Shown: positions 8,532 to 16,839 of the stretch, piece after piece | How positions within the stretch are numbered: the stretch's first letter is position 1 | Layout: the number at the start of each line of letters is the position of its first letter | Assembly (NCBI RefSeq): GCF_900637975.1 | Contig: NZ_LR134477.1 | Location: 1,550,001 to 1,614,000 of the forward strand | Source: Actinomyces viscosus | GTDB taxonomy: Bacteria; Actinomycetota; Actinomycetes; Actinomycetales; Actinomycetaceae | DNA: 64,000 bases | Direction: 5' to 3' | Position numbers and translations under genes: made by a program | Notes under the pieces: generated by a model | Database searches by the model: none | Told to the model about the DNA's origin: nothing | Seen by the model: only the letters and a program-made list of their open reading frames with translations

Positions 8532-11027
8532 ATGACTGCGCCCATCAACATCGCAGCAACACCGGTATACCGCGGAGTTCCTCCCGAGCGGTGGCAGGAG
8601 GCCGCCTCCGCCTACCGGCGCTGGTGGAGCCGCCACCCGGGGTTATCCAGCGCTCTGAACCTGGTGGTGCGCGGAGCCTACGCCCTCATGATCCCCCTGC
8701 TCATCGCCGCCCTGGTCATGGTGCCGCGACTGGCCTACGCGGCCGTGCCGGCGGCGTTCATGGCCGTGTGCCTCATGGTGGTGACCCTGCTGTCGCGTAC
8801 CCGGACCATCAGCTGGCGCTCGGTGGTCCTCATGTACGGCGTCGGCGCCGTGTGGTCGCTCATCGTGGCCATGATCATGAGCTCCGTGCGCACCCGGGCG
8901 GGACTGTCCGTCATGGGCAACGGGATGAGTATCGCTCTGACCGTCGCCCTGGAGGTGCTCAGCCCGCTGGTGCCCCTGGTCCTCGTGGTGTTCCTGGCAC
9001 CGGGCCGGATGCGCCGCCTGGCCGCCTCCGACTGGGCCCTGCTCGGTTTCGCCGCCGGCGCCGGCCTGACGGCCATCAACGACGGCATCCGGGCGCTTGA
9101 GAACAGCAGCATGCTCTCCTCGGTCCTGGGCAACGGGCGTCTGCCCTTCTCCTTCAACCCGTGGACCTCGGGGTCCATGACCCAGGAGAACAGCAACGTC
9201 CTGGCCGTCAGCTACCAGGTGAGCACCGCCAACATCACCATGGCGGTGGCCTTGGCGATCACGCTGTGGCGTCTCAAGGACTCGCCGGCCTTCGAGGGGG
9301 CCAGGAACCTCGTGTGGCTGCGGATCGTGGCCTGGATCCTGCCGACGGTGGTCATCCTGCAGTCGGTCAGCGACCACGCCACCTACACCGCCCGGATCGC
9401 CCAGCAGCTCGGCCAGAGCGACTCCGGCGGCGGCTTCCCGGCGCTGCTCATGTTCCTGTGGCGCATCAACGGCGGGGGTCTGAGCACCATCCCGCTGTCC
9501 GTCATCCTCATGGCCGCCTGCCTGCTCCTGGATGCTCACCGCCGCGCCTACGCCGGCGTGCACGGCTGGACGGTGGCCGGGGCGCCGGCTCCCCGCTACC
9601 CCAACCTCACCGAGGCGCCGCCGTTCGTGCGCGCCCTCATCGTCTCGGTGGTGGCGCTGGCGAACTTCACCTGGGGAGACTTGGCCGTCACCTGGGGCGC
9701 CTACGGCGACCTGCGTCAGGGCCGCCTCTACGCCATGCGGGCCGGGAGGGCCACCGCCGAGCAGGTGCGCGGCGTCAGGGCGGACGCCATGGAGGCCACG
9801 ACGCCGGGGGCCGAGCCGAACGCCCGTCAGGGCTTCAGACTGGGGATCCTCGTGGTCAGCGTCGTGCTGTTCCTGCTGTGCTGCATCTACGAGGTGCGCA
9901 CCGTCTGGCAGCTGCCCCCCGGGCTCAAGGAGACCGCGGACGACCTGTTCCTCTCGGCGCTGCCGCGCCTGTTCTCCCAGTGGTGGGGCGCCCTGAGCGG
10001 CACCCAGGGGCTCCTCTACGCGATCGGCGCCCTGGCCGTGGCCGCCCTGAGCCTCTCACTCCTCCTGACCCTGGGTGCACCCGGGCGCCGCATCAGCACG
10101 GCGCCGTCGTCCGGGAGCCTGGCGGGCTACCTGGTCACTCTCACCCCCGGCCAGGCGGCCTTGAGCCTGCTGGACTTCGCGACGACCTACATGCCGCGCT
10201 CGGCCCTGAGCGCCAGCCCGGCCGGTGGCGGCACGGACCTGGCCGCCGAGCTCTCGGTCAACCGGCGGATCCGGGTCGCCGAGAGCTTCTCCGAGAGCCA
10301 GGAGCTGTTCACGGCGCGCACCAAGCGACAGGTGGCGGTCGAGGCCGATATCGCGCGTCTTCAGAAGCTCGCCGAGTCCCTGGGCGTCGTCGGTGTGGAC
10401 GCCCTGGCGCCCAGCCGGCTCGATGAGACCGTCGCCGAGCTGGCCGACTCCGGGGCCGACTCGCGCGTGGTCGGCGAGATGCGCGACCTGGCCGCCTCGG
10501 TGGCCGAGCAGCAGGCCGAGATCCTCGGGCTCTCGCGCCGGCTCAACACCGGCAACGGCGAGCAGTTCGCCATCCTGGAGGGCTTCCGCATCACCGACGC
10601 CTTCCGCGGCAGCGCCATCGACCAGCGGCCGGTCGACAGCCCGGTCCACGCCCTGGCGCTGTCCCCCGACGGGGCCCAGCTGGTCGTCGTCGAGTACCAG
10701 GGGGCGGCCCCCACCATCGATGACGACGACGAGACCGACATTCCTCCTCGCCGGCTGCCGGGCCGGGCGGCGCACAAGTCGGCCGACAACGTCCTGGAGC
10801 ACCTGGCCACCGACGAGCGCGTCACCCGCTTCTTCCACGACTCCCCCGAGCTGTGGCAGGCCCTCAAGGAGGGACGCGCGAGCCTGGAGGCGAACGTCCT
10901 CTACACCCCCATCCCCGGGATGACCTATCGGGCCGGGTCGGCCAGCCTCGCGGTGACGCCCGAGCTCATCGACGGCGTGGACACGGCGATCAGCGCCCTG
11001 AGCAGCGCGGACGCCCCGGCCCGCTAA
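8532..11027 (+). CDS. Large polytopic membrane protein, PrsW-like membrane region with degenerate motifs
   Basis: 831 residues. The first about 540 are mostly membrane segments, ending with a hydrophobic block before LGAPGRRIST. The remaining about 290 are soluble, with a possible coiled coil (residues about 590-680, rich in Leu/Ala/Glu). The segment PGRMRRLAASDWALLGFAAGAGLTAI and the later SFNPWTSG...VSYQVSTA arrangement resemble large actinobacterial proteins annotated as PrsW-family intramembrane proteases. However, the paired glutamates and helix histidines expected of an active PrsW are not evident, so it may be inactive or unrelated. It is inserted, in the opposite orientation, between DUF6350 and purH. 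Function unknown. Confidence 0.6.
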   Translation: MTAPINIAATPVYRGVPPERWQEAASAYRRWWSRHPGLSSALNLVVRGAYALMIPLLIAALVMVPRLAYAAVPAAFMAVCLMVVTLLSRTRTISWRSVVLMYGVGAVWSLIVAMIMSSVRTRAGLSVMGNGMSIALTVALEVLSPLVPLVLVVFLAPGRMRRLAASDWALLGFAAGAGLTAINDGIRALENSSMLSSVLGNGRLPFSFNPWTSGSMTQENSNVLAVSYQVSTANITMAVALAITLWRLKDSPAFEGARNLVWLRIVAWILPTVVILQSVSDHATYTARIAQQLGQSDSGGGFPALLMFLWRINGGGLSTIPLSVILMAACLLLDAHRRAYAGVHGWTVAGAPAPRYPNLTEAPPFVRALIVSVVALANFTWGDLAVTWGAYGDLRQGRLYAMRAGRATAEQVRGVRADAMEATTPGAEPNARQGFRLGILVVSVVLFLLCCIYEVRTVWQLPPGLKETADDLFLSALPRLFSQWWGALSGTQGLLYAIGALAVAALSLSLLLTLGAPGRRISTAPSSGSLAGYLVTLTPGQAALSLLDFATTYMPRSALSASPAGGGTDLAAELSVNRRIRVAESFSESQELFTARTKRQVAVEADIARLQKLAESLGVVGVDALAPSRLDETVAELADSGADSRVVGEMRDLAASVAEQQAEILGLSRRLNTGNGEQFAILEGFRITDAFRGSAIDQRPVDSPVHALALSPDGAQLVVVEYQGAAPTIDDDDETDIPPRRLPGRAAHKSADNVLEHLATDERVTRFFHDSPELWQALKEGRASLEANVLYTPIPGMTYRAGSASLAVTPELIDGVDTAISALSSADAPAR

Positions 11028-11047
11028 GCCTGAAGGATCCGACGGCG

Positions 11048-12298
11048 CTAGGCCTCGTCCTCCTCGTCGCTGCGATCGGCCTCGGCCGGCTCCTGGGAGC
11101 GCGAGGCCGGCAGGATCGACTCGGGCAGGGCGCCCCGGGCCCAGGTGCGCGTGTAGGGGTGGGCGAGGACCGCCATGGCGGCCAGACCGACCCCGACCTC
11201 CACGAGGACGAGGATCACCGTGTAGAGGATCTGCGGGCCGACGTCGGTCATCCGGCCGGGGCCCACGGAGCCGGAGGCGGCCAGGCACAGCAGGCCCACG
11301 CCGCCGGCCACCAGGACGGCCGCGAGACCGGCGGCGCTGACGGCGTAGCGCACCCTCAGGGCGTTGAGAACCGATCGACGCCGCCAGGCGGCCACCATCG
11401 CCCCGGCCGTCACCACGAGCGGGAGCCACAGGCCCACGGTGCTCAGGGGCGCCGTCGGCAGCAGTCCCAGCAGCGGCAGGGTGGGTACGGGGCCGGCCAC
11501 CACACGGTCGGGGGCGAAGACCGTCCCCGTGCCCACGGAGAAGCCGGCGCCGATGAGCCAGGAGCAGCCCCAGACGAGCAGGGTCGGCACCCAGCCGAGC
11601 TGGAGCAGGACCAGGCCGGCCATCGAGACGAAGCCGCCCCCGGCCAGGGCGTCGTGCAGGACCGAGACCCGACCGGCTCCGGTGAAGACGGCCGCGGCCG
11701 CCACCAGGAGGCTGAGCAGCACCAGGGCCCGCGCGGCCCCGTAGGCCAGCGACAGGGCCGGGCCGACCCAGTGGGGGCGGCGCTCCCACCATCGGGTCAG
11801 GGCCGGCCAGCCGTTCCCGGAGCGCTGGAGCTGGATGCCCACGACGGCGCCCGTGATCGCGGCGATACCACCCACGGCCGGCCAGGTCTCCAGCCCCTTG
11901 GGGCCGGTCAGGCAGGCCAGGACGGCGGCGGCTGCGGAGGCCACGACGATGGCCGCCCCGGCCGCCGGGCGGGTGGGGCGGGCGCGCCGCACGCAGCTCC
12001 AGGTCCAGCCCACCTGCACCAGGGTCAGCCCCAACAGCGGCAGACTGAGAGCCCCCTGGTCCTGGGAGGACGAGGTGATCATCCCCCCGAAGCCGAGGCT
12101 CCACAGGGCGGTTCCGGCGCGCAGCGCCTCGCCCGTGCTCAGGGCGGCCGCGGCACTGAGGCTGGAGGTCGCCATGGACACGGCGACCGTCAGCAGCACC
12201 ACCACCAGCCAGGTCAGTCCGACCGACTCGATCCCCACGCGCAGGGACCACAGGGTCCAGGACGTCAGGGCAGTGACTCGCGACCGCTCCGGGCTCAA
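11048..12298 (-). CDS. DUF6350 polytopic membrane protein
   Basis: 416 residues with about ten hydrophobic segments and short loops, no signal peptide and no catalytic motif. The start overlaps the sucD stop by 4 nt, so it is co-translated with sucCD. The position matches the actinobacterial DUF6350 family, commonly encoded between sucD and purN. Annotations such as 'cell division protein PerM' exist for the family, but nothing in this sequence supports a specific role. It ends 20 nt from the convergent large membrane protein gene. Confidence 0.7.
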   Translation of the reverse strand: MSPERSRVTALTSWTLWSLRVGIESVGLTWLVVVLLTVAVSMATSSLSAAAALSTGEALRAGTALWSLGFGGMITSSSQDQGALSLPLLGLTLVQVGWTWSCVRRARPTRPAAGAAIVVASAAAAVLACLTGPKGLETWPAVGGIAAITGAVVGIQLQRSGNGWPALTRWWERRPHWVGPALSLAYGAARALVLLSLLVAAAAVFTGAGRVSVLHDALAGGGFVSMAGLVLLQLGWVPTLLVWGCSWLIGAGFSVGTGTVFAPDRVVAGPVPTLPLLGLLPTAPLSTVGLWLPLVVTAGAMVAAWRRRSVLNALRVRYAVSAAGLAAVLVAGGVGLLCLAASGSVGPGRMTDVGPQILYTVILVLVEVGVGLAAMAVLAHPYTRTWARGALPESILPASRSQEPAEADRSDEEDEA

Positions 12299-13236
12299 GC
12301 GCTCACCTCATCGGCCAGGCTGCGGTAGAGGTCACGGGCGATCTCGGCGGTCTGGCTGGGGGTGCGGCCCACGCGGACGCCGGCGGCCTCCAGGGCGGTC
12401 TTCTTGGCCTCGGCGGTGCCCGAGGAGCCGGAGACGATCGCGCCGGCGTGGCCCATGGTGCGTCCCTCGGGGGCGGTGAAGCCGGCGACGTAGGCGACGA
12501 CGGGCTTGGTCATGTGCTCGCGGATGTAGGCGGCGGCCCGCTCCTCGGCGTCGCCCCCGATCTCGCCGATCATGACGACCAGGCGGGTGTCGGGGTCGGC
12601 CTCGAAGGCGGCCAGGGCGTCGATGTGGGTGGTGCCGACCACCGGGTCCCCGCCGATGCCGATGCAGGTGGTGAAGCCCAGGTCGGACAGCTCGTGCATG
12701 AGCTGGTAGGTCAGGGTGCCGGACTTCGAGACCAGGCCCAGGGGGCCGGGGCCGGTGATGTCGGGCGGGGTGATGCCCACGTTGGAGCGGGCCGGGGAGA
12801 TGATGCCCGGGCAGTTGGGGCCGATGATCTGGACGCCGCGGTCGGCCGCGTAGGCTCGCATCCAGGTGGCGTCGGCCACCGGGATGCCCTCGGTGATGAC
12901 GACGACGAGTCGCACACCGGCGTCGACGGCCTCGACGACGGCGCCCTTGGCGAAGGTGGGCGGGACGAAGACGACACTCACCTCAGCGCCGGTGGCCTGC
13001 CTGGCCTCGGCGACAGTGCCGTAGACGGGGACCTCGACGGTTCCGGCCTGCACCTCACCGGCACCGGGGCCGATGGGGGCGACGTCGAAGGTGACGGTGG
13101 TGCCGGCCTTGCGGGGGTTGACGCCGGCGACGACCTTGGTGCCGGCCGAGAGCATGCGGGTGGTGTGCTTGCGGCCCTCGGAGCCGGTCATGCCCTGGAC
13201 GATGACGCGGTCGGTCTCAGTCAGGAAGATGCTCAT
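12295..13236 (-). CDS. sucD: Succinyl-CoA synthetase alpha subunit
   Basis: 313 residues. The N-terminal CoA-binding Rossmann domain has [13 protein letters not shown] and the C-terminal ligase domain has [13 protein letters not shown], whose His is the phosphorylated residue. With SucC it interconverts succinyl-CoA and succinate with substrate-level phosphorylation in the TCA cycle. It starts 3 nt after the sucC stop and overlaps the downstream DUF6350 gene by 4 nt. Confidence 0.96.
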   Translation of the reverse strand: MSIFLTETDRVIVQGMTGSEGRKHTTRMLSAGTKVVAGVNPRKAGTTVTFDVAPIGPGAGEVQAGTVEVPVYGTVAEARQATGAEVSVVFVPPTFAKGAVVEAVDAGVRLVVVITEGIPVADATWMRAYAADRGVQIIGPNCPGIISPARSNVGITPPDITGPGPLGLVSKSGTLTYQLMHELSDLGFTTCIGIGGDPVVGTTHIDALAAFEADPDTRLVVMIGEIGGDAEERAAAYIREHMTKPVVAYVAGFTAPEGRTMGHAGAIVSGSSGTAEAKKTALEAAGVRVGRTPSQTAEIARDLYRSLADEVSA

Positions 13237-13239
13237 GTC

Positions 13240-14445
13240 TCAGGCCTCCTTGCCAGCGGGCCGGCCGCTGATCTGCTCGGCGATGGCGGTGACGACGTCG
13301 GCGGCCCCGTCCATGGTGTCGACGACGGTGACGCCCTCAATGGCGGCGTCAGCCAGGATGGCGCGACCGGTGCCGGCATTGTTGCCGTCCAGGCGCACGA
13401 CGACGGGCTTGGGCAGCCCGCCCAGGGACTCGACGGCGGTCACGATGCCCTGGGCGACGGTGTCGCAGGAGGTGATGCCACCGAAGACGTTGACGAGAAT
13501 GGCGCGCACCTGGGGGTCGGAGGCGACGACCTCCAGACCGGTGGCCATGACCTCGGCCGAGGAGCCGCCGCCCAGGTCGAGGAAGTTGGCGGGCCTCATG
13601 CCGCCGTGGCGCTCGCCGGCCCCGGCGACGACGTCGAGGGTGGACATGACCAGGCCGGCGCCGTTGCCCAGGACCCCGACCTGCCCCTCCAGGCGCACGT
13701 AGTTGAGGCCGGCCTCGCGGGCACGGGCCTCCAGGGGATCGGTGGCGGTGGAGTCGACGAGCTCGGCGTGAGCGGGATGGCGGAAGCGGGAGTTGTCGTC
13801 AAGGGTGACCTTGCCATCCAGGGCGATGATGCGGCCGTCGGTGGCCTTGACCAGGGGGTTGACCTCCACGAGGGTGGCGTCCTCAGCGGTGAAGACCTCC
13901 CAAAGGCGTTCGATGACGGCGGCGACCTCGTCGGCCAGGGGGCCGGCCTCGAAGCCTGCGGCCTCGACGATCCGGTGGGCGACGGCGGGGGTGATGCCCT
14001 GAAGCGGGTCGATGCCAATGCGGGCCAGGGCCTCGGGGCGCTCGGCCGCGAGGGTCTCGATGTCCATGCCGCCCTCGCGCGAGCACATCACCAGGTACTG
14101 GCGCTCGGTGCGGTCCAGGAGGATGGAGAAGTAGTACTCGGCGTCGAGGTCGACGCCGTCGGAGATGAGGACGGCGCGCACCGTGTGGCCCTTGATGTCC
14201 ATGCCCAGGATGTCGCGGGCGCGGGCTTCGGCCTCCTCAACGGTGCGGGCGAGTTTGACGCCGCCGGCCTTGCCGCGGCCGCCGGTCTTGACCTGGGCCT
14301 TGACGACCACCAGCTCGCTACCCGCGTCGAGGAGGGACTGCGCGGCGCTGCGCGCCTCCTCGGGGGTCGTGGCCACGGCGCCGTTGAGCACGGGGACGCC
14401 GTGCTGGCGGAACAGGTTCCTGGCCTGGTACTCGTAGAGATCCAT
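13240..14445 (-). CDS. sucC: Succinyl-CoA synthetase beta subunit
   Basis: About 401 residues from [12 protein letters not shown], the conserved N-terminus of the family. Longer upstream reading (to 14511) adds 22 residues that are not conserved, so the ATG at 14445 is preferred. It has an ATP-grasp fold with [16 protein letters not shown] and [18 protein letters not shown], and the C-terminal [13 protein letters not shown]. It is the first gene of the sucC-sucD-DUF6350 operon. Confidence 0.95.
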   Translation of the reverse strand: MDLYEYQARNLFRQHGVPVLNGAVATTPEEARSAAQSLLDAGSELVVVKAQVKTGGRGKAGGVKLARTVEEAEARARDILGMDIKGHTVRAVLISDGVDLDAEYYFSILLDRTERQYLVMCSREGGMDIETLAAERPEALARIGIDPLQGITPAVAHRIVEAAGFEAGPLADEVAAVIERLWEVFTAEDATLVEVNPLVKATDGRIIALDGKVTLDDNSRFRHPAHAELVDSTATDPLEARAREAGLNYVRLEGQVGVLGNGAGLVMSTLDVVAGAGERHGGMRPANFLDLGGGSSAEVMATGLEVVASDPQVRAILVNVFGGITSCDTVAQGIVTAVESLGGLPKPVVVRLDGNNAGTGRAILADAAIEGVTVVDTMDGAADVVTAIAEQISGRPAGKEA

Positions 14446-15041
14446 GCAGCTGATCCTCTCGGGGCATGTGGATGGCTTGAGGGCGCGGGCCGACGTCGGC
14501 CGGGCGGGCACCGGTATTGAGCCTAACGTCCCAGTGGCCGGTTGGGAGGGCGGACACGGGCGCGAAGCGGCGGCGTCTCACCCAGCGTGGTCGCAGCGTC
14601 TCACGGCGGGGCGTGCGCACCGGGGCCTCCGCCGGCCACGAGCGCCGTCGAGAACGTACTTTTCCCACAGGGACTGGGAGAGGTCAGGAATGTACACATC
14701 ATTGGCGAAGTCATTGATCTTCTCAGCTGAAAATCTCCCCATCAACCATAATCTAATCAAGACAAATTATAAGGAAAATTAACATCTAGTTGTTGCATCA
14801 ATTAATTTTGTAGGTTACCACAACTTAAGTAATGGTAGTTTTGTAGTTTCTACAACACCTTTCCGAAACACCTTAAAGAAGGGGTAGAACAACCTTTGAA
14901 TATGCACAAATTCTCCACAACGACACCACAGAAACCGATTCTGTGTGTATAATAGACGATGAGTTCTATCGAACTCATCCTACGTCGAAGCACAACAAAC
15001 ACAAGGAGCAGATTCATGCAACGACGCACACTCCTCTTATA
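14446..15041. other. Gene-free stretch, AT-rich in its right two thirds
   Basis: The left third has normal GC and presumably holds the sucC promoter. From about 14690 base composition falls sharply. This part contains an 8-bp inverted repeat AAAATTAA/TTAATTTT (about 14774-14808), TTGTAG/CTACAA, a TATAAT box (14948-14953) and a perfect 9-bp hairpin (14958-14966 with 14971-14979, loop TATC). An 8-codon ORF (MQRRTLLL, start 15016) with AAGGAG upstream runs into the insertion sequence. No protein of useful length is encoded on either strand. Confidence 0.6.
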
Positions 15042-16291
15042 GTGTGATTAAAACAAGATTCGTGTTGCTGGTTTTGTTGTTGGGTTGGTGATCGGGTATT
15101 CGTGGGGCGTCCGATGTGGGGGTGTCGCTTTCTCGTGGGGTGCTTGGCTGCTGGTGCTGGCTTCTTTTGTTGTCGTCTCTTGTGTTGTCGGCGTTTCGTG
15201 TGAGCTCTCGGGTCGAGGGCGGAATATCATGCTGGGATGGACAGGGTCGTGGTTAGTGATGATGAGTGGACTGTTTTGCAGGGCTATAAGCACCAGGCGC
15301 CTTACAGGTTGATGCGTTTGAAGTCCGAGGCGGTCGTGCTGCTGTCCAAGGGTGTGGATACCGCGGTCGTGGCCCAGGTCGTCGAGCGCACGCCCGAGAC
15401 GGTGCGCAGCTGGGCTCGGGAGTGGAACCGGTACCGCCTGGCCTCAATCCACACCGGTCACGCCGGCAACCTCAACGCCTCCAGGCTCACCGCCACCCAG
15501 CGCCAGGAGGTGGCCGGGGTACTGTCCCGGCCCCCGTCGGAGCAGGGCCTGCCCATCGGGTTCTGGGACGTGCCCCATCTGGCGGCCTGGGTCTACGACC
15601 ACTTCGAGGTGGAGTACGCCTCTGCCGCCTCCTACCGGTTCCTGCTGCACATGGCGGGCCTGTCCTTCCACCGCCCCCAGACCGTTGACCAGCGCCGCCC
15701 GCCCCAGGCGGACGTTGACCAGCGCATGAGCCAGATCCGTTCCGAGATCGTCCGCAAGTGGTCCGATCCCGAGGTGATGGTGGTGTGCGCCGACGAGGTG
15801 CGTATCGAGCACGAGGCGATCGTGCGCAGGGCGTGGATCCGCCGGGGGGACGCCGCCCGCCTGGAGGTCGACCGCCGCCGCCAGGCCCAGTCCTACATCG
15901 GCTTCCTGCACGAGACCGACGGCACCGTCGACTTGATGACCCTCGACTGGCAGGACACCGGCACCATCACCCAGGCCCTGATCGACCTGACCGTGAAGCA
16001 CCCCGACAAGAAGAAGATCGTCATCGTGTGGGACAACGCCTCCTGGCACCGTTCAGCAAAGCTCACAAACAGCCTCAAGACCATCAAGAACCTCGAGAGG
16101 ATCCACCTGATCAACCTACCCGCCTACAGCCCCGACGAGAACCCCATCGAGCACGTCTGGAAAGAAGCAAAGGACAGTATCAGCAACCACCAAAGAGCCA
16201 CATTCCCCCAAACCCGACAAGCATTCGAGACCTTCATCCAGGCAAACAAGTTCCCCTACCGACTCACAAAATAATCTCGTTTAAACTCCAC
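15042..16291 (+). mobile_element. IS630-family insertion sequence, complete
   Basis: Ends are inferred from imperfect terminal repeats: GTGTGATTAAAACAAGATT at the left and, on the opposite strand at the right, GTGGAGTTTAAACGAGATT. TA dinucleotides lie immediately outside both ends (15040-15041 and 16292-16293), the typical IS630 target duplication. The element is about 1250 bp and encodes a single intact transposase. It sits in AT-rich DNA, as TA-targeting elements prefer. Confidence 0.85.
15237..16274 (+). CDS. IS630-family transposase
   Basis: 345 residues, uninterrupted. An N-terminal helix-turn-helix region (about residues 15-70, DTAVVAQVVERTPETVRSW) precedes a DDE catalytic core: CADEVRIE (first Asp), IVWDNASWHRS (second Asp) and LPAYSPDENPIEHVWK (Glu). 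All three acidic residues are present, so the enzyme should be active. Confidence 0.92.
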   Translation: MDRVVVSDDEWTVLQGYKHQAPYRLMRLKSEAVVLLSKGVDTAVVAQVVERTPETVRSWAREWNRYRLASIHTGHAGNLNASRLTATQRQEVAGVLSRPPSEQGLPIGFWDVPHLAAWVYDHFEVEYASAASYRFLLHMAGLSFHRPQTVDQRRPPQADVDQRMSQIRSEIVRKWSDPEVMVVCADEVRIEHEAIVRRAWIRRGDAARLEVDRRRQAQSYIGFLHETDGTVDLMTLDWQDTGTITQALIDLTVKHPDKKKIVIVWDNASWHRSAKLTNSLKTIKNLERIHLINLPAYSPDENPIEHVWKEAKDSISNHQRATFPQTRQAFETFIQANKFPYRLTK

Positions 16292-16462
16292 TATAATCAC
16301 CTCCGTTAGGAGACATTTTTACACTCGTGTTTCACGAGAGTAATCCACAAGCTCAAATACATCACCTCCGATCCATAAAGCTAGGGCAGTTTCCGCACTC
16401 GACAAATAGGCCTCATAAGTCACCAACGACCCCACTTAGCATCATGGGAAGGGAGAATTGTT

Positions 16463-16603
16463 ATGCCCGCACTGACGGCAACGAGCGCACTGGTCGGCGC
16501 CGTGGTGCTGCTCGGCCTCTGGAGCGGCAGGCGGTGGGGTCGACGACGCAAGCGCGTCCTCGACGCCGAGGCCCACAGGTTCCGCGCCCGCAGCGACCGG
16601 TAA
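16463..16603 (+). CDS. Small single-span membrane protein (46 aa)
   Basis: A 46-codon ORF with one hydrophobic helix (residues 9-20, ALVGAVVLLGLW) followed by a strongly basic segment (RRWGRRRKR) and a polar tail. GAAGGGAG (16448-16455) lies about 8 nt before the ATG, and codons are strongly G/C-ending. The topology is probably N-out/C-in with the basic tail in the cytoplasm. A perfect hairpin follows the stop. No homologue was recognised; the start signal, codon bias and terminator argue that it is real. Confidence 0.5.
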   Translation: MPALTATSALVGAVVLLGLWSGRRWGRRRKRVLDAEAHRFRARSDR

Positions 16604-16625
16604 ACTCCTTAGCCCGTGGACCTAC

Positions 16626-16654
16626 TGTCCCCCTGCTCCCAAAGCAGGGGGACA
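16626..16654 (+). terminator. Intrinsic terminator hairpin
   Basis: A perfect 12-bp stem (16626-16637 with 16643-16654) with a 5-nt loop, 22 nt after the 46-aa gene and upstream of the phosphofructokinase gene. Confidence 0.75.
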
Positions 16655-16839
16655 ACATCGCTCCCCTCCTCCTGGAGGTTCACCTGGAACCGACGAATGC
16701 GCGGACGCCGCAGCAAGGAAACGCTCCTGGGACCACAGGCGGATGACGTGGCGGCGCTCACCAGCAACAATAAGGGCTGATGCCCTCCCGGCCGACGCCG
16801 GGAGCCAGGCCCACCGGCGACCCCAGGGAAGGACCCCAC

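Noticed and set aside
14690-15040. Replication origin or DnaA-box cluster in the AT-rich stretch
   Set aside because: No set of TTATCCACA-type boxes, no dnaA/dnaN or parAB neighbours; only isolated CCACA fragments.
15085-15312. 75-codon hydrophobic ORF inside the IS630 element
   Set aside because: Lies between the left terminal repeat and the transposase, overlaps it out of frame, and has no clear ribosome site.
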